Both the position numbers and the translations under genes were made by a program. DNA of 64,000 bases, from NCBI RefSeq assembly GCF_032854445.1, contig NC_088300.1:67122984-67186983 (forward strand), in the 5' to 3' direction. Shown in pieces: positions 48,966 to 61,166 of the stretch. Within the stretch, counting starts at the first letter, position 1. Each line of letters begins with the position of its first letter. This DNA is from Liolophura sinensis. Taxonomy: Eukaryota; Mollusca; Polyplacophora; Chitonida; Chitonidae. A model generated the notes under the pieces. It worked only from the letters and a program-made list of their open reading frames with translations, was not told the origin of the DNA and searched no databases.

Positions 48966-49039
<74 letters not shown>
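48966..49039. repeat. (TA)n microsatellite, 74 bp
   Basis: Uninterrupted alternation of A and T, directly joined to a SINE. Confidence 0.97.
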
Positions 49040-49043
<4 letters not shown>

Positions 49044-51070
49044 ATGGAGAAGTGGCAGCTTAATTCAAATGCGAATCAGTGAATTGGCTAAAGTTTGCCT
49101 CAGGTAGTAATCCCGGTGATGGACAGCAGAGTACGTCTGTATCTGACACTTTGCGGTAACCACCTTATACACGCAGGTTCCCCAGCAATCCGTGGGTGTT
49201 CGGAATCAGCTATTAGTCCGAAGAATGCCTGCCGGACAGAGAGAAAATGCCAAGACCTTCCGACCCATGGTGATAAGGCAGACCATTTCCTTCAACTCTC
49301 CTCAGACGGAAGTGACCGTTTTCTCTGTGAACAATACCACTCTTAGATTAGCCACCGTCTATTTATGTTGCTGGTGAAGTATTCAAACAGAAGTTGATGA
49401 AGGGACGCGCCGGAACAAGAATCTCACTTCTAACGATCCGGTCACTAAGATACCGGTGGTTACAATACTGCCCAACATAGACTCTGCTTATTCTTTGTAT
49501 AGGAAACCACATGGACGTCGGGAAGCAAGACAGGACCAAAGATATTCTGCACAGAAAGAAAGGACATGAAGAGGGGTTTAATGTACTTTCTCTGCGTTCG
49601 TTTTGACTGTATGAATTAAAGTATCTGTGGCCTATTCCACTTTACAGACTGCAGTCAAAATTTAAAGCGATGTTACAGTGTTTAGTTTTCGGTAATGGGA
49701 GTTGAAATTTTGACATATTTGTCTTAAGATTACATGGATATGTAATTTCAGGGAAACATTTCAGACGTCTCGGCCAACTGTTGTTGGGTTGAATTGACTT
49801 GCCTCTTAAAACAACAACATCAAAAAAAGAGATTAATTTCTTTGTGTGGTTCCCTGTCATAAATGATTTAGATACAAGTTTAATCAACATAAAACTGCAG
49901 GCAGTACTGGAAGATTAGCAGGTGCCGGTTTTATTTTTTCTCATATAACTACCATTTTACTGACGGCCCATGCATATCATCACACAACATTAAACCAGTA
50001 AACGCGGAAGTTGCGACCTTCGGGACCCACGGTGGCCGTGGAAGGCACGGAGGGCGCGATTTGGCGACCTCCACGACTTTTCGGCATAATCCGCGCCCAC
50101 AACTTTCTTGAAAACGCGCCTTTCGTGGGGGCACGTGGGCACCTGGACTAAGCTTGACCAGTATTTAAGCCGGTGTGGGATTTATCCACAGAGTTTCGTC
50201 CGCCTACACATGTATGCTTCTGACTAATTCTATCGTAAACATTCCATATACCATGTTAACCAATTAATCCATCAGTGTCAACACGTCATAAACAGGTATA
50301 TCAGGCGGGGCAATTCTTCGGAAGTGCATATTATTTCTGTTTTCATTAGGATACAGGAAGGTATTAAGTGATCTGGGCACTGGTAGAGAACATTTTGGGA
50401 TAGTACTTCTTTCTGTAAAATACCTTCATTGAAACAACACAAAATGTAACTTTTTAACCTATATCATATATTGATCATTTTCAGTGGACAAGTGTTTACT
50501 CGTGTCTCTCCGCAAGCACTCGTTCAGTGTGTGATTTTCTTTTACGTGTATCAAATATTTATACTCCCTTGTGGTGGATAAGTGGTTACCGTGTCCCTTA
50601 TCGTTCAAAGCTTGGAAATACCAAGACTTAATTCTCATAATGGTTTGACAATCGAGAACTGGATTCTGACGTGCGGCCTCAGCGGCTTATCGGCTGTGGC
50701 GCGATTATCGCAGAAGTTGTCTGAACCAAAACAGCTTAATGTGAGTCTACACAGAAACACAGAACAGTGTCTGAAGCAGGTAGGCCACAGGGTTCACTGG
50801 AGCACAAAATTAAGTATGCTGATCTATGTATTCCTGACTGAAAACAAGAAACAGTTTTGCTTAGACAAGCGGTCCTAGAAGTCTCACTGTACTGTCGGCC
50901 AGTCAGTCTGTCCGTCTGCCTGACCGCCTATGTTTCAACATTCATTTAATCATTCATTTAACGAGACGCCTGAGAGTATAAGATGACATAAAGTTTTTGC
51001 GGCTTCTGCGAATTTGCGTTTTTTTCTGTAACTAGCCATTTTTTCTAAACCCTGACGTTTATTTATTTTC
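49040..51070. other. Unassigned non-coding stretch
   Basis: A CpG-richer patch lies at about 49990-50150, with no gene signature. Nothing else supportable. Confidence 0.4.
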
Positions 51071-51182
51071 TTATTTAGTTATTTGATTGGTGTTTTGATT
51101 GTAGGCCGTGCTCAAGAATATTTCACCTATATACATAGGCGGCCAACATTATGGTGAGAGGGGAGGGGGAAGACCACGATCA
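51071..51182 (-). repeat. SINE family 1, diverged 3' part
   Basis: The - strand has a CTCACCATAATGTTGGCCGC block, GAAATATTCTTGAGCACGGC and a tail of AAATAACTAAATAAG. Confidence 0.8.
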
Positions 51183-51583
51183 GCATTCCTATCTGATCAA
51201 CAGTGAACAGTGAAACAAAGCAAGACTGCAGCCACTGGGAGGCCACAAGAAGACGTATAACTCATCTTGGCCATTACGACCAATACGGAAGTACCGATAA
51301 TATAACTTCCGTATGGATACAGTCTATAGAGTCACTTGACACTGATTTCAAAAGTCCGTCTTCTGGAGAACTCAGGTGGCATATTCTTTAAAAAAATGAC
51401 GAGACAGAATCCCCAGAGTAGAATGGTAAATGATTCAATCCCCTACCTAAGCTTAGGTTATATATGAAAGGGAAAAGATAACGGATGGTGGAAAAGCCAA
51501 ATACCGTCCATGTCTCTAGCTAGTTATACATGATGTGTGTCCATGGGTCTCAGACATGAACGTTGCAAACCTTAAATGCCCTT

Positions 51584-51679
51584 GCAACATGGGGATGGTC
51601 GTGGGTTTCCTCCGGACTCTGCTCCTTCTATTATAATGCTGGCTGCCGTAAAACGTCAATAAAATAAATAAATAAATAG
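51584..51679 (+). repeat. SINE family 1, 3' part with internal deletion
   Basis: GGGATGGTCGTGGGTTTCCT, then ATAATGCTGGCTGCCG is joined straight to TAAAACGTCAATAAAATAAA. The stretch between, including TTCTTGAGTACGG, is deleted. Confidence 0.8.
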
Positions 51680-51685
51680 AATGCA

Positions 51686-51688
<3 letters not shown>

Positions 51689-51778
<90 letters not shown>
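51689..51778. repeat. (TA)n microsatellite, 90 bp
   Basis: Uninterrupted, starting about 10 bases after a SINE tail. Confidence 0.97.
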
Positions 51779-51781
<3 letters not shown>

Positions 51782-52263
51782 GGCAAACATGTTAACAGGC
51801 CTTAATGTGTTTTTCTTGAAACATACAGTTAAAAATTCAGAATTTTCTCCATATTTTTCATTCTAATTTGCATGTCATATTCTTTGTCATGCTCTTTTGC
51901 ATTTTGCCTAATGGTGACGCATGGTGGAAAAATAATAAGACAGGGGCCACGAAGGCCATTCAAATCGTTATAAGCATGATTTAATTGTGTATAAAAAGGT
52001 GCATAACCAAATTAAGACCAGCTTCCGCTGCATGTTTGTCCCAACATTTGCTCTTGAATCGTCAAAATTACAAAACGCAATCCCAATGTAATGATAGGTG
52101 TGCGACATCGTTTGTTGACAGCAAATCAAAGTTTATTCCACGTGGGTCGTCTCTTATTTAAAGATGAATAATGTAGAGTTTGCTGTTGAACACAAATGGG
52201 GGCACTTGGACGACGTCATGCACTCTCGCCAATTAAAGAGTTACACTTATGAACGTATTTGAA

Positions 52264-52265
<2 letters not shown>

Positions 52266-52354
<89 letters not shown>

Positions 52355-52392
52355 TATATATATCTATATATATATATATCTATATATATATA
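52266..52392. repeat. (TA)n / (GATA)n compound microsatellite
   Basis: A (TA) block, then about eight TAGA units at 52321-52352, then mixed TA/TATC up to the SINE head at 52393. Confidence 0.95.
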
Positions 52393-52633
52393 GGGGCCTC
52401 CGTGGCTCAGTCGGTTAGCGCGCTAGCGCAGCGTAATGACCCAGGAGCCTCTCACCAATGCGGTCGCTGTGAGTTCAAGTCCAGCTCATGCTCTCCGGCC
52501 GTAAGTGGGAAGGTCTGCCAGCAACCTGCGGATGGTCGTGGGTTTCCCCCGGGCTGTGCCCGGTTTCCACCCACCATAATGCTGGCCGCCGTCGTATAAG
52601 TGAAATATTCTTGAGTACGGCGTAAAACACCAA
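52393..52633 (+). repeat. SINE family 1, full-length tRNA-derived copy
   Basis: It starts GGGGCCTCCGTGGCTCAGTC. The A box TGGCTCAGTCGG is at 52403-52414 and the B box GAGTTCAAGTCC at 52471-52482. Then come the GGATGGTCGTGGGTTTCCCC block, ATAATGCTGGCCGCCGTCGT and the 3' module TTCTTGAGTACGGCGTAAAA. About ten bases (CTGGCTTCCT) are deleted after CAGCTCATG compared with other copies. It sits between two TA microsatellites, and its own AAAT tail has been replaced by TA. Confidence 0.95.
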
Positions 52634-52640
52634 ATATATA

Positions 52641-52716
<76 letters not shown>
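52634..52716. repeat. (TA)n microsatellite in place of the SINE tail
   Basis: TA repeats with two TATC interruptions follow ACACCAAA of the SINE end. Confidence 0.95.
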
Positions 52717-52719
<3 letters not shown>

Positions 52720-55700
52720 TTCCTGTTTAGGGCATTAAAGTATGTTGCAGTTTCTTTGCAAGCGATCAATTTTGTGTCTCCCGCATAGTTTGATATCGTT
52801 ATATAACCCTGCAATTAAAGGCACAGGAAATGGGGTCTCGCAGGAGCCGGGAGAATAAATCCACTTCTTTATAAGTCTCCCGTGAATTCTTTCCTGCCGC
52901 ATATTCCTTCTTCTTTCGGATGAAAATGTTTCATTTTCTCGACTACTCTAAATGCAGAAGGATATTGATGGCCTCACCGTCGCGATGTTAATAATTGGCC
53001 ATTGATTGGACTCGTCGACTCCTGTCAGTGCTGCACAATATAAAATCCCCTGTACACATTGCTGGGTGAGGAAATCTGGCGGGCTGATAATAAAGCTGGG
53101 GAAGCAATGAGCTGAATATTCCTCCAGATTAATTTGGAAAGGCAGTACTTTCAATCAGAGAAATGAATATCTTTTAATGAGATCCATTTTTATTTTTATA
53201 CAATATAACTTACTCCCCATACCGGAACTGTTTTTTTTTTAACAGATACTGTCTTTAATTTGAACTTGAACTAGTCTGAAAAGGACAATAAATAATTTGT
53301 TCTCAAAATAATTCTCCATCAGCTATAGCTCTTCAGCATTAAGGCACAAATCTTTCAAAGTGGACACATGATGGAATGAATTTATCTCTGTTCATTGAAG
53401 GATTTGCAGTTATGTAACAGATATTCAACTGCCTACTCGATCATTTCTCTGTATAATTGTCAAACATGGCTATATAACGGCTTCAATCGTCCAAGCCAGT
53501 TTCGCCATGCAGATTTTCTGACGGTTACAGTTCAAGGACACTTATAATTAAAATGGTGTAAAAAGTATGGTGTAAAAAGTATCCCACATTTTCCCATAGA
53601 AATAATGTGAAATATGGACATAAAAGCTTTATAGGAGGCACTCATCTTGCTGCCAGCAAGGCTGATACAGCGCTATTGGCTTTCGTAATCACCCTTGCTT
53701 TATTGTTCGTATGAAAGTTGTCAGGGATGGTCGCGGGTTTCCCCAGGGCTCGGCCCGGTTTCCTACCACCATAATGCCCATTTTGCCTCAAAATGACCCC
53801 TCCTCCCAATAACCTTTAACAAGCCCATTATCAGGCAGTTATTGCACTAGCAACTCTTCGCCTTCTATGAAACAAATTTATTCCATATACACCGCATCTT
53901 TGTCACTACAGCCACTTTCCAACGCCATGTGGCTTTGAACTCCTGCAAATGTCAATAACTAAGGTGCCTGCCGACGTGCCTGTCGACCTGTAAAGTAGAA
54001 CCTTATCGGGCGGCGAATCATGCATTCTTAGGAAGGAAAGTTAACACCGCTTAGTAAATAAAGGGAGATGATGTTGGACATCGCTAGCTTGATTATATGT
54101 GGATGGGAGACACTGTATGACGCCTTCAAGTCTTAAACATGCGACTTGATTGATGATATGTACCTACAAACATCTACATAGTGTAATTGCTATTGATACA
54201 TATGCGAATAAATGCGCTTCAAGCGAAATCAACGCAAAAATGGAGCGACGAAAGTATGAGCAATAGAGTTCAATATCTGATTTGTTACTGAGCCTATAGG
54301 CGGTCATTTCACTGCAATGGGAAGGCGCACTGGTAGAGCCGCCTTGGCCCACTCTTCGTTTGATACACACGAACTCTACCAATCTTCCCCAAAATGACCA
54401 TATATATATACACACAGCCTCGTGACTAGAGAACAACCTCTTAATCATGATCACACATGATCAATTATTTGAAAGTTCCATCCATCGCACTGATTGAAAA
54501 AAATTAATATTAACGACTGCTCTACACAGGGGTCTTTTAATTTAAGCTGATCAGCCGGGGTTGACAGTCTAGAAACTGACTCTTCTACCCGTACTTTGTA
54601 GTTTGACATTTACTAATAGTGCACTCTACTACAAGGGCCGTGTAAAGACATTGATGTATACTGTGATGAATCAAATGATTATGTTCTGTCCTCAGGTTTA
54701 CTTATAGCTCCGAAACCCAAACGCTTCGAGCACCGAAAACTGTGAAGCAGAATATGTACTTTATATAGGTGCCTAGATGTCCATTCACATAAGAAGGATT
54801 AATATATAACACCCGGCTTTAATTATCAGCCTCCGTGGCAAAAATGTTTTGAATGATTATGAAAAGGCACTTATGGAAAAAGGAATAAATAACATCTTAA
54901 ATAAATAATGACAAGAGTATTAAACTGTTGTATTTACAGCAGTGGTGTGTTAGGCAAAGAAGTATACGGCACTCAGAATGACATTATATGGAGAGTACTG
55001 TGTGGTCTTGAGTTCAATCAGCTCATAGGTCATGGGCCTGATGGTCGCGACCGATCCGTGTTTTAACTGTCAGGTCAACATGCTGTGCGCAGTCACGCTG
55101 TCTTGTCTACATGCAATGTAAAACTTCCTTTGTTTTCTATGATTACACCTCATTCTCCAGTGGACACAAAATACAACAGACAAGAAAACAGCTCTCTTGA
55201 TTCATCCTTGCACACCAAAGCATGGTAAAGACAGACGATTGCACAAGATAAAATGTCAGATTCGCTCATGCTGGACACAAAACTCGCATACTCGTATAGT
55301 ATTTACACAATCACTTTTCCCCGATATATTATTACCTGAAGAAGACATTCAATTTGGAATTTTTACAGTTATAAAATTTCAAATGCCTTCGCAGAATTGG
55401 CAACTTCTGTTAAAACATGCTTTATTAACAGTATTGTACTTCTTATTGATCTTTTGCACAAGGTCATTGCACAGTCGATCGTTAAGTCATGCGAGACGTT
55501 AGTTAAGTACCGTATACTAAGACAGAATTTTCAAAGTGCTTTCATCGTTCTCGAGATCTCGGTGGCAATAACCGGTCGACTGAGTGTGCCCTTTTGTGTA
55601 CACACCCTAATTTATGTACTACATATAATTCTACTTTCTTCGAAACTTTGCTACTATGTTTGTCATGAAAAGGAATAAAGCAAAAGGGAAAAAATCTCTA

Positions 55701-58081
55701 TTCACAATGAAGTACCTATATCACTGGGTCAACATGGGGGCCTGTTGGCTGAATGGTCTAAACAGGTTTGCATGTTTTGCTGGCAATCAGTTGACTGGCT
55801 GACATCGATGGTGCCAAACCAAGAGTGGGCAACACCAGAATTTGCCAGTAAAGTGTAAATCCAAAATAACGACAATACTGTTCTTTAAATGCGTTTTTAA
55901 AATGACATCCACTGTACGGAGACACACTGATTTATGTCTGTAAACACTTTTACTTATTAAGATACCGTGCGACTGCGTGTGACCATTCAAATTGAAAACG
56001 AGGCCGTTAAAACTGATGAGTCGAGATTTTCCGACGACACGCCGAGCAGGGGGTACACCTATTCGGCAACCAAGACACGGCTGATTGATGTGTCCCTGTC
56101 TCCGTCTCAATAGGGGATACTGGGGAAATTTTCATCCAAGGTGAGATAGCAGACTTTGTTTCATTTCACGACTGCGTGTTCCGAATGCTGGGTATTTTAT
56201 TAACTGGTCTGGTTGATCGAGTCACGTACTAAGTGGTACTTCTTCGCTGGGCGCTCAATGTGATGAACAAGCTCTTCTCGGTTGGGTGTCAATATATACA
56301 CTATCGTAACTCGTTTGGACGTCATGTCTGCGTACTGTCTTCGGAATGACGTTCCACAAGGTAACACTATGGTATCGGCCGTTCTGCAACAGTAGTGTTA
56401 CTCCGAAAAATAAAATCTTCATTGTGATTCGATATTTTGGCATTTTATTTTGCCATCACCAGGAGAGTGATTATGGCTAAGTAAAATGCTCAAATGTTCA
56501 GTTACACGGAAACCTTTGTTGTTTTGGGAGTTACACTACTTGTAAACTTTGTAAAAGTTGACGTCCATATGACGTCAATAGCTAAAGTTCAAATGTAGCT
56601 TTCCGGTATTGGGCCCTGTGCTGTTGTGACGGATCACCGTCTGGGTATATGAATATAGACGAGTGGGTCTATAACAGCATGAATCTGTGACCTTACCGGC
56701 TATGAAAATATAGAATATGGAAGGACAAGCGGATTGGCAGACATAAAGTATGTTTATGTCTGGTACTGAAAAAACATATATCAAAAGCCACTGCGGATAA
56801 CACCATGGGCGACAATATGATACTTGGCATCCGGTCACCCATAACCGGTGATGTACATGCGTATACGGCCAGATCAGAATACAGCCAAAACCTTCCACGA
56901 AGACAGTTATGAAGGAAGACAACGACGGAGGTTGACGACTGGCAGCAGGTCATATATACCTAACCTTTAAATTGAGATCACATTATGAAAAATTATTGGT
57001 CAGTGTTTTATTCTGAATACTCTGAATATATAGGTCTACAACTCACATATATAAATTTATCAAGATACACATACCGTGGCGAAAATGAAAACGAAAGACA
57101 TATCAGCGATGTTAAACTTAAATGAAGTCTTTTTTTAATGGCTCGAAACCATGCGCTTAACAACTGCGTTTTTTATCTGAAAAGGAAACGTGGAATCTTT
57201 ATAAAGCAGTTTCCTGAATGAATGAAGTTTCGGGCTTTTGAAATTGAATCATCTAAAGAGAAGGCATTCGAATACATGCACGTTTGTAAATGAGGAAGTG
57301 CATCCCACTGAAACAAAGTTAATTCACTTTGCCTGAGTGTGTCTGTTTATTCAAGTGTCTTTATTCTGACTCAGTGCAGAAAATGAGAGTCAAGACTCTG
57401 AAAGTACACAATGTAACGGATAACACTATGGGAGACATGCACATGCCATCAGTATGCTGCTGCACTCTGCACGATTATCTGTGGTTAAAGTAAGATCCGG
57501 CACGCTGCATGGTTTGTCGTCCACTCATTAGCATACTCACCAAGACATCGGGCCTTTGGGGGTGCAGGGCTATTATCGTGTGTGGGAATAGCCCTGGTTG
57601 GAGATTCTTCGAGATTTATTATTTCAGGGCCAATATCGTCAATATCCTTCAGCAAGAAACATATTTCCCCCCTTACAGAAATTGCTTCCTTTGACCAAGA
57701 GAGAGGTTGGACAAGGGTCATCAGCATGCACGGTTGTCGATACCGCTGATGATCGCTTTGTTGATACTAGAATAAGGAAGAGTATGAGAACGGTATGGAG
57801 GTACCATTCGCTATCTGTTTGTAACCAGAAATGATCGTACTGCATCCGTGATTCGGCATAAATAGACTGATTTTTATTATCTTTGAAAGAGATAAATCGA
57901 TTAGCACGAAATATTACGCTTGATGTTCAGCAATTGTATTTGAAGGTAATACACGATGTGATCGTTCTGTAAAATATTGTGAAAGTGTAGTTCTGTGTGG
58001 AAACAGCGCTGTCTAAGAGAAAAAGTAGAAAGTGCAATAATCTCTGATGGCAGAGGAGAGAACAGTGGATGAATAGTGAAA
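52717..58081. other. Unassigned non-coding stretch
   Basis: Only a small SINE family 1 piece (53724-53778) stands out. Several frames of 80-115 codons occur on both strands (for example 55197-55502 and 56575-56922), none with a recognisable domain or convincing splice sites. Confidence 0.4.
53724..53778 (+). repeat. SINE family 1, short internal piece
   Basis: GGGATGGTCGCGGGTTTCCC through CGGTTTCCTACCACCATAAT only. Confidence 0.75.
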
Positions 58082-58205
58082 TGTGCTTGCCTTTCTATCG
58101 CTGGGACACACAAGGCGCGGGTTCAAATCCGGTCTTGGACATAGTTTGTACAGTTCCCCGCTTTCACTGATCGGTGTGACCTTGATGACAATAAGCAGTC
58201 GACGC
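58082..58205 (+). repeat. SINE family 3 fragment
   Basis: It shares CTTTCTATCGCTGGGACACA, a B box (GCGGGTTCAAATCCGG) and the CCCCGCTTTCACTG block with the copy at 43273. The 3' half is missing. Confidence 0.7.
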
Positions 58206-58217
58206 TGCTAGTCTTGA

Positions 58218-58562
58218 GTGAGTGAGTGAGTGCTTGGGGTTTAACGTCGTACTCAACAATTTTTCAGTCATATGACGACGAAGGAATCATTAGGGTGCAT
58301 GTACGTGTAATGTGCCTCCTTGTTGCAGGACGGATTTCCACCGCACTTTTATTTAGTGCTGCTTCACTGAGGCGACTTACCGAAGGCAAGTAAGGTGCCC
58401 CGCCCGAGCCATTATACTGATACGGGTCAACCAGTCGTTGCACTATCCCCTTCATGCTGAACGCCAAGCGAGGAAGTTACAACTTCCTCTTTTAAAGTCT
58501 TAGGTGTGACTCGATCAAGGATTGATCCTGGATCTACCGGTCCAGAAGCGGACGCTCTACCA
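58218..58562 (-). repeat. SINE family 2, complete insertion with target duplication
   Basis: GCTAGTCTTGA occurs on both sides (58207-58217 and 58563-58573), a clean 11-bp target duplication. The - strand starts TGGTAGAGCGTCCGCTTCTG, like the end of a tRNA A-box arm. It has a degenerate B box (CAGGATCAATCCTTG) and ends with GTTGAGTACGACGTTAAACC and a (CTCA)n tail. The body of about 200 bp is unrelated to family 1. Confidence 0.85.
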
Positions 58563-58573
58563 GCTAGTCTTGA

Positions 58574-59475
58574 TGTTTGCACATGTACATGGTGTGAAGA
58601 CTTGTATGTCACATTGGGAAAGTTTGTTAGAAATTTGCCAATAATTAGTTATATATAGGACATGAGTAGTTACATAGGTGACAAGACTATAGTATACGTG
58701 CTTGGTAAGCAAATGATTTATGTACAGATAAGACTTTGATTGCGTCATATAGATTAAAATGTCTGAAATCTAATAAATCTGTAACCAGATATTTTACTGT
58801 AATATGGCTTTCCAATAAAACGCTGCGCAATCCACAGAACATTTAGGAAATGATAGGCTGCGTCCCAATATACATATTTATCCCCGTACGCTATACAAGA
58901 AAAAAGCCTCCAGTATGGAAATTAAATCTCAATCATCGAATTTTTTGTCAGAGTTTAGCAGAACCCAGGCGTGTGGTATCTGTACAATCGACAGAATTCC
59001 ACTGTACAACTATATACGGAAGAATGTTAACACAATATTTACGTCGCTTTTGGACTGACAATTATCCCATACGGAACCGTGTTGGGATGAGTCAATGTGC
59101 CAAAGTGGCATTCGATATTTCCGACTAATGGGGGATTATGGAATACAGCTTAAGGTGAGCCATGTCTTTTGGATGCATCGATCTCAAGCGATATGGCTTA
59201 AGTATATACGGTAATGGCTTGGATCGTTTTTTCCCCATCTGTGTATAATTACGCGACCAGTAAAGTGAGCATTCCCATTATCGACAAAATGCAAAAACAG
59301 CATGAAAGGTGGAAATGTAAAAAGGTTTGGCAACTAGAAGCTGTCCATATACTACTTCGAAGTGTTCGATGACGTCTGGGATTTGTGTAAGAGTGTTGGC
59401 AACAGCAATGAAAGGCAATAAACGCCACATTGTTAGAACTGGTGACAATGCTACAACATTGGGTTGTAAACGAAC
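58574..59475. other. Unassigned non-coding stretch
   Basis: A 92-codon + strand frame at 58850-59128 has no recognisable domain. Confidence 0.4.
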
Positions 59476-59696
59476 TGATTAATTTATTGATTGGTTTATT
59501 GGTTCAGTGATTAATTAACTGTTGAATGGATTGATAAATCTGTAACCAGACACTTTATTGTAATATGTAAAATTATTGACTGATAGACTGATTATTGGTT
59601 GATTGATTCATTGATATGCTGAATGAGTGAATATGTGAATGAGAAAATGCGTGAGTTAGTGAGTGTGTGATTGGGTGAGTGGATGAGTGAGTGGGG
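59476..59696 (+). repeat. Degenerate (TGAN)n tetranucleotide repeat
   Basis: The sequence shifts from ATTGATTGGTTT-like to GAGTGAATGAG-like to GTGAGTGGATGAG-like units with a 4-base period. Confidence 0.75.
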
Positions 59697-60744
59697 GATT
59701 CAACTGTGGTTGGCTGTCAAAATGCACATATAACAAAGGAGGGACAGGACAAAAAATAACAGGACAAAAATACTATATAGACAGCAAAAACTATCTGTAT
59801 ATAAGAGACAAACAAATTAACAGTTGATATTGGTCAACACAGCTGTGATCTGAAGTGTTTTGGGGTTCTCTGCATCATTCGGTTCCGACCGTCTTGGCGA
59901 CATAAATTCGTTGGAAAACCTATATTTCATGCCTCAAGTCGATAAATATAATCGGTGACATTTTGTTTCCACACATTCCATAACCCACCAGTAGTGAATC
60001 TGTGTGATTTCACAATGCGCATGTTTGACCAGACGCTGTTTTCGCTAAAGGTGTCGACACAACTGGCGACCGACTGACTGCTCGTATCGGTCTTAGGGGA
60101 TCAGATGCTTTCAAGCCTACGCTGACTTTAGCGAGAACCACAGTGTTAATATCCTACTTATCAGTGTAATATCCATGTAACCGTAATGGGTCTGTCAGAT
60201 ATTCAAATTCTACAAATCACCACAGGGAATAATAGATCTTATGCCGTTTTCAGTGTTGTTCATATTTGTCATATTGCAGTTTATACAGTGTCATGTCCGT
60301 AATGCTTTAGCGGATTGTTAATGTTAGAGGATTTGTGGGTTGTTTTATTTATAATGGTTCACAGGGAACATTAACATTCCGTCAAGTTCTGCCATCTTCG
60401 TGTATTTATATAGTGTTAGCCTAAAACATTTACACCAATAAGTTATATTTACATATGCATATTACCTAAAAAAATAAAAATAAAAAAGACGGCCTTTTAT
60501 TGCCTAGCACGGTTTTTGCAGTACAGTAATGTATTGTATGAAGACAATTCATTGTAAGTATTTACAATGTGTTAAAATTTTTCATATACCGTTTTTATTG
60601 TTTACTTTTTGGCGGATTTGATAAGCACTGGGGAAAATATTTAGGCTATTTTATTATTTGTTCATTGTTGTCACTGCTTGTTAACAAGCAGGCACATTGC
60701 AGATATCTCCAAAGAAAACATTGATACTAGTATCATCAAAGCCA
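59697..60744. other. Unassigned non-coding stretch
   Basis: Nothing supportable. Confidence 0.4.
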
Positions 60745-60767
60745 TTATATATATATATATATATATA
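60745..60767. repeat. (TA)n microsatellite
   Basis: It lies a few bases from a tRNA-like SINE remnant, the same arrangement as near 48.97, 51.69 and 52.3 kb. Confidence 0.95.
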
Positions 60768-60774
60768 GGTAACC

Positions 60775-61166
60775 TTAGCGATTCCGAGGCTGGAAATGAA
60801 CCAGCATCCCATGTGTCCTAACGCTTAAAAGACAAGAATCTTTACCACTTGAAACAGTTGTGTGGCGCCAACTATGTGTCCCACTGAGCAATTTTTCAGT
60901 TATATATGACGACAGGGAGTCATTAGGTGTGTGTGTACATACACTGTGTCTTCTTTTGGCAGGGCGAGTCCATGCAGCCGCTACTGAAGTATCATAGTCG
61001 AAGACACCTGTCATGACACCCCTCCCAGTCACATTATACTGACATGGGACCAACCAGTCCTGTTTCCTTGCTATAACCTCCCAGTGCTGAGCGTCAAGCA
61101 ACAAGTACCATTTTTATAGCCCTTGGTAGAACCCGACCTGGGTTTAATCCCTGACTTCGAGGCGGA
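60775..61166 (-). repeat. SINE family 2 copy, with an extra tRNA-like segment at its 3' side
   Basis: The part 60882-61166 matches family 2 in order on the - strand: a GGTTTAATCCC-like head near 61140 on the + strand, the CAGTATAATGTGACTGGGAG block, and GTCGTCATATATAACTGAAA. In place of the expected 3' module there is another tRNA-like stretch (60775-60880, - strand GATGCTGGTTCATTTCCAGC). The 109-codon frame over it is spurious. Confidence 0.7.

Noticed and set aside
48966-49039. Possible origin or regulatory element in the long (TA)n
   Set aside because: Pure microsatellites of this kind are common in such genomes and nothing else points to a function.
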